Source: Dyadobacter arcticus (GTDB taxonomy: Bacteria; Bacteroidota; Bacteroidia; Cytophagales; Spirosomataceae). Taken from it: 64,000 nucleotides of DNA. Within the stretch, counting starts at the first letter, position 1; each line of letters opens with the position of its first letter. A program made the translations under genes and the position numbers. The DNA is taken from the NCBI RefSeq assembly GCF_011762185.1, contig NZ_JAASQJ010000002.1, forward strand, positions 1,264,141-1,328,140, in the 5' to 3' direction. The notes under the pieces are model-generated. The model saw only the letters and a list, made by a program, of their open reading frames with translations, was not told the DNA's origin and made no database searches. This document shows, in pieces, positions 36,482 through 45,783 of this stretch.

Positions 36482-37042
36482 ATGGAAGAAATAGAATTGT
36501 ATCTGGAAGACGCCAAGGACACTATGGAAGGCGCCATCAAACACCTTATTATTGAATTGGGCAAGATCCGCGCCGGGAAAGCATCACCACAAATGCTGGA
36601 AGGCCTTCAGATTGATTATTACGGTTCAATGACACCGCTGCAAAATGTGGCGACGATCAATACGCCCGATGCAAGAACGATTGCCATCAAGCCTTTTGAA
36701 AGGAAAATTATTAATGATATTGAAAAGGCGATCCGCAATGGTAATCTTGGGTTTTCTCCTTCCAATGACGGTGAAATGATCCGGATCTCAGTCCCTCCGT
36801 TGAACGAGGAGCGCAGAAGAGAGCTGGCCAAGCGTGCAAAAAATGAAATTGAAACCGCAAAGATCAATATCCGTAACATTCGTCAGGATGCCAACAACTC
36901 GCTGAGAAAACTGACCAAGGAAGGTGTTGCCGAGGATTTGATAAAACTAAGCGAAGACCGCGTCCAGAAACTGACGGACGGATTTGTATCCAAGGTTGAA
37001 CAGATCTATTCTGCCAAAGAAAAAGAAATTATGGAAGTTTGA
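36482..37042 (+). CDS. frr: ribosome recycling factor
   Basis: A 186-residue three-helix-bundle protein that with EF-G splits post-termination ribosomes. Motifs: LGKIRAGKASPQMLEGLQIDYYGSMTPL near the N terminus, IEKAIRNGNLGFSPSNDGEMIRISVPPL, and ERRRELAKRAKNEIETAKINIRNIR. Full length with an ATG start. It follows pyrH and is ended by a strong hairpin at 37063. Confidence 0.96.
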   Translation: MEEIELYLEDAKDTMEGAIKHLIIELGKIRAGKASPQMLEGLQIDYYGSMTPLQNVATINTPDARTIAIKPFERKIINDIEKAIRNGNLGFSPSNDGEMIRISVPPLNEERRRELAKRAKNEIETAKINIRNIRQDANNSLRKLTKEGVAEDLIKLSEDRVQKLTDGFVSKVEQIYSAKEKEIMEV

Positions 37043-37062
37043 ACATTCCAGCCCTTAACAGC

Positions 37063-37090
37063 AAAAAACCCGCTTTCGCGGGTTTTTTTT
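37063..37090 (+). terminator. bidirectional terminator between frr and the UDP-xylose synthase gene
   Basis: AAAAAACCCGC/GCGGGTTTTTT stem with a TTTC loop, flanked by A and T runs, so it can stop frr transcription and that of the convergent minus-strand gene ending at 37100. Confidence 0.9.
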
Positions 37091-37099
37091 TAACTTAAA

Positions 37100-38092
37100 T
37101 TATTTGGTTGCACTAAAACCTTCAAAGCCCCGGTGATTGGATTCTTCATACAATCGCTCTGTGGGCAGGTTGCGGAAGTAATCGTAAGTAATCCGCAAAC
37201 CTTCTTCACGCGAAACTTTTGGCTCCCAACCCAGAATTTCCCTCGCTTTGGTAATGTCTGGCTGGCGTTGTTTTGGATCGTCTTGCGGAAGTGGTTTGTA
37301 AACGACTTTTTGAGTTGTTCCGGTCAGTTTGATAATTTCCTCAGCAAACTGGCCAATGGTAATTTCGCCCGGGTTACCAATGTTGACAGGAAGCGAGTAA
37401 TCGCTCATCAACAATCGAAAAATACCCTCAACCAGATCATCCACATAACAGAATGAGCGGGTTTGCGAACCGTCGCCAAACACGGTAATGTCCTCCCCCC
37501 GTAATGCCTGACCAATAAATGCCGGCAACACGCGTCCGTCATTCAAGCGCATCCTGGGACCATAAGTATTGAATATGCGTACAATCCGCGTTTCCAGCTC
37601 GTGATAACGGTGATAAGCCATTGTGATCGCTTCCTGATAACGTTTTGCTTCATCATAGCAACCTCTTGGCCCGATCGGGTTCACGTGTCCCCAATATTCT
37701 TCGGTCTGTGGATGCACCAATGGATCACCATAGACCTCCGAAGTAGAGGCAATGATAAAACGTGCCTTTTTAACCCTCGCCAAACCAAGCAGGTTGTGCG
37801 TTCCCATTGCGCCAACTTTGAGCGTCTGGATAGGGATTTTAAGATAATCTATCGGACTTGCCGGTGATGCGAAATGCAAAATGTAATCCAGTTCCCCCGG
37901 GACGTGCACAAATTTTGTAACGTCGTGATGATTGAACTCGAAATTCGGATCGGGCATGAGGTGTTCGATATTACGCATATCGCCTGTAATGAGATTATCC
38001 ATCCCGATTACATACATACCTTCCTTTAAAAATCTTTCACAAAGGTGAGAGCCTAGAAAACCTGCGGCTCCGGTTATTAGTACACGTTTCAT
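37100..38092 (-). CDS. UDP-glucuronate decarboxylase (UDP-xylose synthase)
   Basis: Extended short-chain dehydrogenase of 330 residues that oxidises, decarboxylates and reduces UDP-glucuronate to UDP-xylose. It shows the NAD-binding [10 protein letters not shown], the catalytic Tyr146 and Lys150 (RGCYDEAKR), STSEVYGDP with the catalytic Ser/Thr, and [10 protein letters not shown] and [10 protein letters not shown] blocks typical of UXS. It follows the UDP-glucose dehydrogenase gene 37 bases downstream on the same strand, so the pair turns UDP-glucose into UDP-xylose. The product likely feeds surface glycan. Confidence 0.92.
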   Translation of the reverse strand: MKRVLITGAAGFLGSHLCERFLKEGMYVIGMDNLITGDMRNIEHLMPDPNFEFNHHDVTKFVHVPGELDYILHFASPASPIDYLKIPIQTLKVGAMGTHNLLGLARVKKARFIIASTSEVYGDPLVHPQTEEYWGHVNPIGPRGCYDEAKRYQEAITMAYHRYHELETRIVRIFNTYGPRMRLNDGRVLPAFIGQALRGEDITVFGDGSQTRSFCYVDDLVEGIFRLLMSDYSLPVNIGNPGEITIGQFAEEIIKLTGTTQKVVYKPLPQDDPKQRQPDITKAREILGWEPKVSREEGLRITYDYFRNLPTERLYEESNHRGFEGFSATK

Positions 38093-38129
38093 TAAAATGA
38101 GGTAGGTTAGATGTAAATACTAGGTTTCG

Positions 38130-39446
38130 TTATGCAGGAATCACGACTTCCCGGCCGATACTATAATAGGTATAACCCATTTCACGCATCTGATCCAGTT
38201 CGTAAAGGTTTCTACCATCAAAAACCACTTTGTTTTTTAGCAACTTACCCATTTTCTCAAATTCAGGTGTGCGGAACTGCGGCCATTCTGTGAAGATCAT
38301 CAGCGCATCCGCATCATCCAATGCAGCGTAAGGCGTATGGCAAAAAGTAACTTTGTCACCTAAAATACCCTTAACATTATTCATTGCTTCCGGATCATAT
38401 ACGGTAATTTTCGCTCCGGCTTCCAGCAAGGCCTCAATATTTTCCAATGCAGGTGCCTCGCGGATGTCATCGGTATAAGGTTTAAAAGCCAATCCCCAAA
38501 CAGCAACGGTTTTCCCTTTCAGATCGCCATCAAAATAATTTTTGACCATTGGAAGAAGCTTTTTCTTCTGGTCATAATTAACTGCCATCACCGATTCGAG
38601 GATACGGAAATCGTAATTATAGTCCTTGGAGGTCTTGGCAAGGGCCTGAACATCTTTGGGAAAGCAGCTTCCCCCATAACCAATACCGGCAAAAAGGAAA
38701 CGCTTACCAATGCGGCTGTCTGTTCCAATACCACGACGGATATCATCCACATTCGCCCCCACTTTCTCACAAAGGTTTGCGATCTCGTTCATGAAAGTAA
38801 TTTTCATGGCAAGGAATGAATTGGCGGCGTATTTCGTCATTTCAGCGGATCTCTCATCCATGAAAATAACCGGGTTACCTTGTCTTACAAGCGGTGCGTA
38901 AAGCTTCTCCATCATCTTCTTGGCTTTTTCAGAAGATGTACCTACAACCACGCGATCGGGTTTCATAAAATCTTCCACTGCCACGCCTTCTCTCAGGAAT
39001 TCAGGATTAGAAACGACATCGAAATCCACTTTGGCATTTTTAGCAATCGCATTATGCACTTTTTCGGCAGTACCAACAGGCACGGTACTTTTATCAATGA
39101 TCACCGCATAGGTTTCAAGAATATAACCCAGATCATCGGCTACTTTAAGGATATATTTCAAATCAGCAGAACCATCTTCTCCCGGAGGAGTGGGAAGCGC
39201 AAGGAAGATAACCTGTGCGTCTTTTATTCCCTCGGCGAGATTAGTTGTAAAAACCAGTCGGCCTTCCGCAACATTACGATCAAAAAGTACATCAAGACCA
39301 GGCTCGTAAATCGGAATGTCGCCTTGTTGCAAACGTTCCACCTTTCTGACGTCAATGTCAACACAAGTTACCTGGTTGCCCGTTTCGGCAAAACACGTCC
39401 CGGTAACCAAACCAACGTAACCTGTTCCTACAACTGCGATTTTCAT
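38130..39446 (-). CDS. ugd: UDP-glucose 6-dehydrogenase
   Basis: Oxidises UDP-glucose to UDP-glucuronate with two NAD+. The 438 residues have the N-terminal VGTGYVGLVTGTCFAE NAD site and catalytic Cys261 in GYGGSCFPKD. The C-terminal UDP-binding domain has VAVWGLAFKPYTDDIREAP. The length is normal. It feeds the adjacent UDP-xylose synthase. A 10-base palindrome ATAACGTTAT lies just upstream at 39469-39478 and might be an operator, though this is weak. Confidence 0.95.
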   Translation of the reverse strand: MKIAVVGTGYVGLVTGTCFAETGNQVTCVDIDVRKVERLQQGDIPIYEPGLDVLFDRNVAEGRLVFTTNLAEGIKDAQVIFLALPTPPGEDGSADLKYILKVADDLGYILETYAVIIDKSTVPVGTAEKVHNAIAKNAKVDFDVVSNPEFLREGVAVEDFMKPDRVVVGTSSEKAKKMMEKLYAPLVRQGNPVIFMDERSAEMTKYAANSFLAMKITFMNEIANLCEKVGANVDDIRRGIGTDSRIGKRFLFAGIGYGGSCFPKDVQALAKTSKDYNYDFRILESVMAVNYDQKKKLLPMVKNYFDGDLKGKTVAVWGLAFKPYTDDIREAPALENIEALLEAGAKITVYDPEAMNNVKGILGDKVTFCHTPYAALDDADALMIFTEWPQFRTPEFEKMGKLLKNKVVFDGRNLYELDQMREMGYTYYSIGREVVIPA

Positions 39447-39659
39447 AAAAATGTGATAATAATGATATATAACGTTATGTAACTTTTTACAAGAGAGTTA
39501 AAATTGCACTTAACCAAGTCCTTCAAGCACTGACGATTGCAAAAGTAATTTTTTTAGCCGAATGTTCGTTGCTATGGATTCTGTTTTGTTCGTTCACAGT
39601 TAGTGAATGAATTCTATTCTACTTATCATTGAGAATTACAAATATAATCATCAACGACT

Positions 39660-40826
39660 ATGCACATAGCAAATTCAAGTTTAACTGAGACCCAGAGGGA
39701 AGAAACCTGCAATCTGATCAAAGAGACGGTCAAAGACTTTGCAGCGATTCACATCAAGCCCAACATTCGGGCATGGGACGAACTACAACAATTCCCGAAA
39801 AATCTTTTCAGAAGTTTGGGTGATTTAGGTCTCATGGGCATGCTGGTACCCGAAGAATTCGGTGGTTCAGGATTGGGTTATAAAGAATATGTTACGGCAA
39901 TTGTCGAGCTCTCCAAAGTAGATCCCTCCGTGGGGCTTTCCATGGCTGCACATAACTCGTTATGTACCAATCATATATCTATGTTTGGCAATAATGACCA
40001 AAAACACCGGTATCTTCCCAAACTAGCGAACGGCGAATTTGTCGGCGCATGGGGCTTGACTGAACCAAACACGGGTTCGGATGCAGGCAATATGCGCACG
40101 GTGGCCGTAAAAGACGGAAATGATTGGGTGATCAACGGTTCCAAGAACTTTATCACAAACGGAATGAGCGGCGATGTTACGGTGGTGATCACCCGCACCG
40201 GTGAGCCGGGGGATAAACACGGCGCTACTGCATTTATCGTAAAACAGGGTACTGCCGGATATACTTCTGGAAGAAAGGAAGATAAGCTGGGAATGCGCGC
40301 CTCGGAGACCGTTGAATTGATATTTCAGGACTGTCGCATTCCGGACAGCCAGCGTCTGGGCGAAGTGGGGGATGGATTTATCCAATCCCTGAAAGTACTT
40401 GACGGCGGACGTATATCCATAGCCGCACTTGGCGTGGGAACGGCTCTGGGCGCATACGAAGCCGCACTGGCTTATTCAAAAGAACGGAAACAATTTGGTA
40501 AAGCGATCTGCGATTTCCAAGCAATCGCATTCAAGTTGGCCGATATGTATACCGATATTCAGGCATCATCATTACTTACTTTCCATGCCGCAGCATTGAA
40601 AGATGAAGGTCATAAAGTGACCTTAGCGAGCGCTGTAGCCAAATACCATTCTTCAGAAACGGCTGTGCGCGTAGCCAATGAAGCCGTTCAGATATTTGGG
40701 GGATATGGGTTTGTAAAAGACTATCCGGTAGAAAAATTTTATCGTGACAGCAAGCTTTGCACCATTGGAGAAGGCACCAGCGAAATACAGAAAATGGTAA
40801 TATCAAAGGAAATATTGAAAGATTAA
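39660..40826 (+). CDS. acyl-CoA dehydrogenase
   Basis: FAD enzyme that makes the trans-2 double bond in acyl-CoA during beta-oxidation, 388 residues. Motifs: WGLTEPNTGSDAGNMRT and FVIKQGTAGYTSG in the middle domain, RKQFGKAICDFQAIAFKLADM, and IGEGTSEIQKMV at the C terminus with the glutamate of the EGT motif that is the catalytic base in short/medium-chain enzymes. Chain-length class cannot be set from sequence by eye. Monocistronic; the nearest gene on this strand is 124 bases downstream. Confidence 0.93.
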   Translation: MHIANSSLTETQREETCNLIKETVKDFAAIHIKPNIRAWDELQQFPKNLFRSLGDLGLMGMLVPEEFGGSGLGYKEYVTAIVELSKVDPSVGLSMAAHNSLCTNHISMFGNNDQKHRYLPKLANGEFVGAWGLTEPNTGSDAGNMRTVAVKDGNDWVINGSKNFITNGMSGDVTVVITRTGEPGDKHGATAFIVKQGTAGYTSGRKEDKLGMRASETVELIFQDCRIPDSQRLGEVGDGFIQSLKVLDGGRISIAALGVGTALGAYEAALAYSKERKQFGKAICDFQAIAFKLADMYTDIQASSLLTFHAAALKDEGHKVTLASAVAKYHSSETAVRVANEAVQIFGGYGFVKDYPVEKFYRDSKLCTIGEGTSEIQKMVISKEILKD

Positions 40827-40950
40827 CATTTTCTGAACCATCCATCCGACGTAAAAACCGACAGGCAAATTTCTGTCTCGTTAAGAAAGGAAGAATTGCA
40901 AGCTAGGGAGTATATGGTTACATTCGTAATATACCATAACCCGACTTGCT

Positions 40951-41865
40951 ATGACGACCCCACTATTGGTACTGCTGGTACTTGTTGTTTTTACCATACT
41001 GATGACCGTAAAAGTCATTCCCCAGCAAACCGCCTATATCATGGAAAGGCTCGGCAAATTTTACGGTGTGCTGCAGCCAGGTATCAATTTCATCATTCCT
41101 TTCTTCGACAGGATTGCATACAAATACACGCTCAAAGAAACTGCCATTGATATCCCCGAACAAATCTGTATCACCCGCGACAACGTGCAGGTAAGGATGG
41201 ACGGGGTTATCTTCATCCAGGTAATCGATCCCAAAAAAGCTGCTTACGGTATTGCTGACTATACTTTTGCGGTAATCCAGCTTGCGCAAACTACCATGCG
41301 GAGCGAAATTGGGAAACTGGACCTTGATAAGACTTTTGAAGAAAGGATGACCATCAACCGGGCGGTTGTTGAATCCATCGACGAGGCGGCAATTGGCTGG
41401 GGCGTAAAAGTGCTTCGCTACGAGATTAAGAACATTACCCCTCCCCAAAGCGTACTCAATGCAATGGAAAAACAAATGCAGGCCGAGCGCGAGCGCCGGG
41501 CGGTAATCCTGCAATCAGATGGAGAAAAACAGGCTGCTATCAATGTAGCCGAAGGACAAAAGCAAAAAGCGGTATTAGAATCAGAAGGTTTGCGTTTAAG
41601 GCAAATTAATGAGGCTGAGGGTGAAGCAGCTGCATTAAGATCGGTAGCGGAGGCGACTGCCGAAAGTATCAGGGTGGTCGCTCAGGCTATCCAAATGGAC
41701 GGCGGGGCAGAAGCTGTTCAGCTTAAAGTGGCAGAAAATTATGTGGAGCAATTTGGCAAACTGGCCAAGGCAGGAAATACCCTGATTATTCCTGCAAATC
41801 TGACGGATATGGGTTCCCTGATTGCGACGGCTTTAACTATTATCAAATCCGAACCGAAGAAATAG
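40951..41865 (+). CDS. SPFH/stomatin-family membrane protein
   Basis: A 304-residue protein of the stomatin/prohibitin/QmcA type. An N-terminal membrane segment (LLVLLVLVVFTILMTV) is followed by the SPFH domain (VKVIPQQTAYIMERLGKF... LKETAIDIPEQICITRDNV) and a long Glu/Ala/Lys-rich coiled coil (about 170-260). Such proteins organise membrane microdomains and often partner with an NfeD protein. The next gene, one base downstream, encodes an NfeD protein, giving the classic SPFH-NfeD pair. The start is the ATG at 40951. Confidence 0.92.
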   Translation: MTTPLLVLLVLVVFTILMTVKVIPQQTAYIMERLGKFYGVLQPGINFIIPFFDRIAYKYTLKETAIDIPEQICITRDNVQVRMDGVIFIQVIDPKKAAYGIADYTFAVIQLAQTTMRSEIGKLDLDKTFEERMTINRAVVESIDEAAIGWGVKVLRYEIKNITPPQSVLNAMEKQMQAERERRAVILQSDGEKQAAINVAEGQKQKAVLESEGLRLRQINEAEGEAAALRSVAEATAESIRVVAQAIQMDGGAEAVQLKVAENYVEQFGKLAKAGNTLIIPANLTDMGSLIATALTIIKSEPKK

Positions 41866-41866
41866 C

Positions 41867-42301
41867 ATGGACTTGTCCCTACCTCAAATATGGCTGATCG
41901 TCGGATTGATAATGCTTTTGGCGGAACTGGCCAGCGTCATGTTAGTCTTTATATTTTTTGCCATCGGAGCATTGCTTACTTCCCTTTTAACAACATTGGG
42001 GCTTTTACCCACCACAGAAAGCCAGATCCTCGCCTTCTCTGCCATTTCCCTCATTTCCCTGATGGTGTTGAGAAAGAATGCGAGGAGCCTATTGAGCCGG
42101 ACTTCCGGCGCTGAGTACCACGAGTTTATTGGAGAAACTGCATTGGTGATTAAAGATATTCCGAATCAGGGCGAGGGAAAGATTTACTATCGAGGTGCCG
42201 AATGGAAGGCCATATCCTTGAAGGAAAATTCTATTTCAGCGGGAAGTAAGGTTGTTATTACAAAAGCCGACGGGATCATCCTGACCGTCGAAGAGTCCTG
42301 A
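41867..42301 (+). CDS. NfeD-family membrane protein
   Basis: A 144-residue short NfeD. Two or three hydrophobic helices (LIVGLIMLLAELASVMLVFIFFAIGALLTS and following) precede a C-terminal OB-fold (FIGETALVIKDIPNQGEGKIYYRGAEWKAISL). It lacks the serine-protease domain of long NfeD, as expected for partners of QmcA-like SPFH proteins. It starts one base after the SPFH stop. It converges on the phosphatase gene at 42327 with a 25-base gap. Confidence 0.92.
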   Translation: MDLSLPQIWLIVGLIMLLAELASVMLVFIFFAIGALLTSLLTTLGLLPTTESQILAFSAISLISLMVLRKNARSLLSRTSGAEYHEFIGETALVIKDIPNQGEGKIYYRGAEWKAISLKENSISAGSKVVITKADGIILTVEES

Positions 42302-42326
42302 CAATCCTGTCGGCTTCTTGCCAAAT

Positions 42327-43979
42327 CTATTTCTTCAAAGCCTCTTCCACCGCATTCCCAACATTGCCGCTTCCCGGCAGAATATGCAGAAGTGACGCAA
42401 TGGTCGGCGCAATATCCGACACATAAGTCCTTCGCAAAGTTTCCCCGTGTTTAATCCCCCAACCAAAAATTACGAATGGAACGTGCGTATCGTAGTTATG
42501 AGGCGTTCCATGAGAGGTACCTGTGGCTGTCCCGTAAAACCATCCTGGCTGGGACAGGATCTGGATATCTCCACTGCGTTTGGCATTTACGTTGTTTCTG
42601 TATAACCCTAGCTGATAAGTATTTAAAGAAGCATTACCCATGTCGGTAAGGTCCAGCACATCTGCTATTCCGGGCACAGTCAATGCAACTTCCCTTACCA
42701 CGTCGGTGACAGAGGCTACTGACATCTTTTTCTTTTTCAGGATCTCATGATCAAGGTACAGCTGGTTATTGCTGGTGCTGAGGATGTATTTATCTTTTCC
42801 AAACGATTCATCCAATGCGCCGACAATTGCTGCATTGAGCTGCCTCCCGCTAATTAAGCCTGCTGCCAGCTTGTGCTCTTTTGCAAATCCAGGTACATCC
42901 ATTACACCATGATCGGCCGTCAAAAAAACAGTATATTCTCCTTTCCCCACCCAGCTATCCAGGAAATTGAACAAATCAGCAAAATCCCGATCGAGCCGAA
43001 GAAAATCATCCTGCTGCTCAATTGCATTTGGGCCAACACGGTGTCCTATCCTGTCGGGTGAAGAAAAACTGATTGCCAGAAAATCGGTCTCCTTGCCTTT
43101 TCCCATATTTTCCCCTTTGATCGCTTCAATTGCCATTTCCTTTGTTATCGTGTTACCCCAGGGAGTGTCAGTCACAACACCAAACGGATCACCCGCGGTA
43201 CCTGCGAGTTCATAAGGAAACACCGGTTTCTTTGCACCCGAAAGTATCCCTTCCCAGGCCACGTCGTCCGGAGAACTTTGCGAATATTTGTCTGCAGGTA
43301 ATAGCAGTTGCCAGCCTTTTGCGAGATAAGCCGAAGGCATCTTCTTGGCATTATAATCCTTCGCCCATTGGGGCAGGTCATTCATATAATAGGTACTGGT
43401 AACCCAATTCCCGGTTTTGGAATCAAACCAATAAGCTGCATTTGCTGAGTGGCCAACGGTCAAAATGGATCCTCTGTCCTTGATCGCAATTCCAATTGTT
43501 TTTGATCTGAAATTTGTTGCAATCCGCAATTGGTCTGCCACTGTGCTGGTCAGCATATTTCTGGGTGACATTTTTCCAACCATGGCATTATCGCTGCCTA
43601 CGGTTTTAACAGTACTGTCTTCTGCGCAATAAATTTCTTTTTTTGAAGCCCGGTCAAACCATTCGTTTCCGACAATTCCATTAATCGCGGGGACCGAGCC
43701 GGTATAAACCGAAGCGTGTCCGGGACCAGTGACCGTTAAAGCATAGGGATAATGGTTATTCCTGCAATTGAACCCTTCATTCATCATGCGTTTAAAACCG
43801 CCTTCCGTATAAAGATCATAATAGCGGTACAGATAATCATACCGCATCTGGTCGACGACAATGCCGACTACCAGTTTCGGATGGGATAATGTGGAAGGAT
43901 TGGAAACAGCCTTTTTGGTGGTCTGCGCATTGATTGTATAGGAAACAATCAGGGATAGGAAGAATATTATTTTTTTCAC
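42327..43979 (-). CDS. PafA-type alkaline phosphatase family protein (copy 1)
   Basis: Exported enzyme of the alkaline phosphatase/phosphodiesterase superfamily, 550 residues, with a signal peptide (MKKIIFFLSLIVSYTINAQ). The block VVGIVVDQMRYDYLYRYYD carries the first metal aspartate. Thr84 in LTVTGPGHASVYTG is the likely nucleophile, followed by INGIVGNEWFD. FLTADHGVMDVP supplies further zinc ligands, and GTSHGTPHNYDTHVPFVIFG closes the site. It resembles the Ca-stimulated phosphate-irrepressible PafA of Flavobacteriia. It lies 13 bases downstream of a close paralogue. Confidence 0.88.
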   Translation of the reverse strand: MKKIIFFLSLIVSYTINAQTTKKAVSNPSTLSHPKLVVGIVVDQMRYDYLYRYYDLYTEGGFKRMMNEGFNCRNNHYPYALTVTGPGHASVYTGSVPAINGIVGNEWFDRASKKEIYCAEDSTVKTVGSDNAMVGKMSPRNMLTSTVADQLRIATNFRSKTIGIAIKDRGSILTVGHSANAAYWFDSKTGNWVTSTYYMNDLPQWAKDYNAKKMPSAYLAKGWQLLLPADKYSQSSPDDVAWEGILSGAKKPVFPYELAGTAGDPFGVVTDTPWGNTITKEMAIEAIKGENMGKGKETDFLAISFSSPDRIGHRVGPNAIEQQDDFLRLDRDFADLFNFLDSWVGKGEYTVFLTADHGVMDVPGFAKEHKLAAGLISGRQLNAAIVGALDESFGKDKYILSTSNNQLYLDHEILKKKKMSVASVTDVVREVALTVPGIADVLDLTDMGNASLNTYQLGLYRNNVNAKRSGDIQILSQPGWFYGTATGTSHGTPHNYDTHVPFVIFGWGIKHGETLRRTYVSDIAPTIASLLHILPGSGNVGNAVEEALKK

Positions 43980-43992
43980 GTGTAAGGGTTTT

Positions 43993-45657
43993 TTATTTTT
44001 TTAATGCCTCCTCAACAGGGTTTCCAACATTGCCGCTTGGCGGAAGAATATGCAAGAGCGCAGAAATGGTTGGTGCAATATCCGCAATGCTGGTGCGGCG
44101 TAGAGTTTCACCCTTATTGACCCCCCAGCCGTAAAGCAGGAAAGGAACATGTGTATCGTAATTGTAAGGAGTTCCATGGTCAGTACCCGTTTTATATGTT
44201 GCTGCGAACCAACCGGGTTGTACAACGATCTGTAAATCACCACTTCTTTGAGCGTGGACATTGTTTTTGTATAATTCCAATTGATAAGTAGTCAATGCAG
44301 CTTTACTCATATTCTTCAAGTTGAACACATCAGCAACCCCGTCCATGGGAAGCAATGCTTCACGAACCACCTGATATGCATCCGCGACACTTACCTTCTT
44401 TTCTTTTAGTGATGCTTTGTTAAAATAGATCTGATAGTTCTCAACCGCTGAAATATATTCTGCCTCACCATATGCTTCATTAAGCGCTTTCACAGCGGTC
44501 CGGGTCAGTTCCGTCGCGCTCATTAGGCCAGCGGGTAATTTGTGGTCCTGCCAAAAAGCCGGAACATCCATAGCTCCGTGATCTGCTGTAAGAAAAACGG
44601 TATAATTTCCTTTTCCCGCCCAGCCATCCAAAAAGGTGAGCAAATCAGCAAAATCTGCATCCAGTTTTAGATAATTGTCTTCCTGTTCAATGGAATTCGG
44701 CCCAAACATATGTCCAATGCGGTCAGGCGACGAGAAGCTAACCGCCAAAAAATCTGTATCCGCACCCTTACCCATATTTTCGCCTTTAATTGCAGCGATC
44801 GCCATCTCCTTGGTCATAGTGTTTCCCCACGGAGACGTGGTCATTACGCCGAATGCGTCGGATGCTGTCCCAATCAGTTCATGCGGGAAAACAGGCTTTG
44901 CAGCTCCTGATAATGTTCCTTCCCAAACTACATCGTCCTTTGTACTTTGTGTGTATTGTTCCAAAGGCAAAGCCGCATTCCATCCGCGACGCATATACTC
45001 GGCAGGCATCTTCTTATTGTTATAATCAGAAACCCAGGTTGGCAATGACTCCATATAAAATGTACTGGTCACAAAATTTCCTGTTTTGGAATCGAACCAA
45101 TAAGCCCCGGAAGCAGCATGTCCGGCTGGTAAAATCGATGCCCGGTCTTTAATCGCCACGCCAACTGTTTTGGAGCGAAAATTAGTCGCAATCCTGAGTT
45201 GATCGGTCACGGTACTCACCAGCAAATTTTTTGGGGACATTTTCCCAACGGTCACATTATCACTTCCAACAGTTGCCACGCTGTTATCATCCGTGCAATA
45301 CACGGTTTTGGCAGTTGCATTGTCGTACCATTCATTGCCGATTATCCCGTTAATGGCTGGGAGCGAACCAGTATAAATCGCGGAATGGCCTGCTGCTGTG
45401 ACAGTTAATGCATAATGATAATGATTATTGCGGCAATTAAACCCATCATTCATCAACCGCTTCAATCCACCTTCTTTGTATTTGTCGTAATAACGGTATA
45501 GGTAGTCGTACCGCATCTGATCAACGACGATTCCTACCACCAATTTGGGCCTCGCGAGTTTGGAAGGGGCGGCCGCGGGTTTATTCTTGGTTTGGGCGTA
45601 GGCTATTGGACTGACAAGAAGTATTGCAAATATTAATCGCAGGTATAGCAGTTTCAT
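43993..45657 (-). CDS. PafA-type alkaline phosphatase family protein (copy 2)
   Basis: Paralogue of the downstream gene, 554 residues from the ATG at 45657 (MKLLYLRLIFAILLVSPIAYAQ, signal peptide); the frame continues to 45765 but the extra 36 codons are unlikely. Likely nucleophile is Thr87 in LTVTAAGHSAIYTG, where the usual GPG of copy 1 is AAG. Metal blocks VVGIVVDQMRYDYLYRYYD and FLTADHGAMDVPAF are kept. The two copies are similar along their whole length but differ at the edge of the active site, which could alter substrate range. A TAnnTTTG element lies 44 bases upstream of this start. Confidence 0.86.
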   Translation of the reverse strand: MKLLYLRLIFAILLVSPIAYAQTKNKPAAAPSKLARPKLVVGIVVDQMRYDYLYRYYDKYKEGGLKRLMNDGFNCRNNHYHYALTVTAAGHSAIYTGSLPAINGIIGNEWYDNATAKTVYCTDDNSVATVGSDNVTVGKMSPKNLLVSTVTDQLRIATNFRSKTVGVAIKDRASILPAGHAASGAYWFDSKTGNFVTSTFYMESLPTWVSDYNNKKMPAEYMRRGWNAALPLEQYTQSTKDDVVWEGTLSGAAKPVFPHELIGTASDAFGVMTTSPWGNTMTKEMAIAAIKGENMGKGADTDFLAVSFSSPDRIGHMFGPNSIEQEDNYLKLDADFADLLTFLDGWAGKGNYTVFLTADHGAMDVPAFWQDHKLPAGLMSATELTRTAVKALNEAYGEAEYISAVENYQIYFNKASLKEKKVSVADAYQVVREALLPMDGVADVFNLKNMSKAALTTYQLELYKNNVHAQRSGDLQIVVQPGWFAATYKTGTDHGTPYNYDTHVPFLLYGWGVNKGETLRRTSIADIAPTISALLHILPPSGNVGNPVEEALKK

Positions 45658-45700
45658 CAGACGAAGTATGGAGTGGTTAAGGTTTGCGTTGGGATACCGG

Positions 45701-45708
45701 CAAATATA
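45701..45708 (-). promoter_or_regulatory. -7 element of the phosphatase operon
   Basis: Minus strand reads TATATTTG then CCGG, matching TAnnTTTG, 44 bases upstream of the start at 45657. No -33 TTTG at the usual distance. Confidence 0.45.
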
Positions 45709-45730
45709 TAGATGTCCTGTTGTTAAAGCA

Positions 45731-45762
45731 GAAAACCGGTCTGCAATTTGCAACCGGTTTTC
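45731..45762 (-). terminator. hairpin terminator of the M16 peptidase gene
   Basis: A 10-base-pair perfect stem GAAAACCGGT/ACCGGTTTTC encloses a 12-base loop that itself holds TGCAAATTGCA; on the minus strand it follows the M16 stop by 21 bases. The T run is short, so its strength is uncertain. Confidence 0.6.
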
Positions 45763-45783
45763 CATTTTGAGTTTACCTAAACT

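Noticed and set aside
41867..45657. Tandem phosphatases as an assembly duplication
   Set aside because: The copies differ throughout at protein level, including near the nucleophile, so they are real paralogues.
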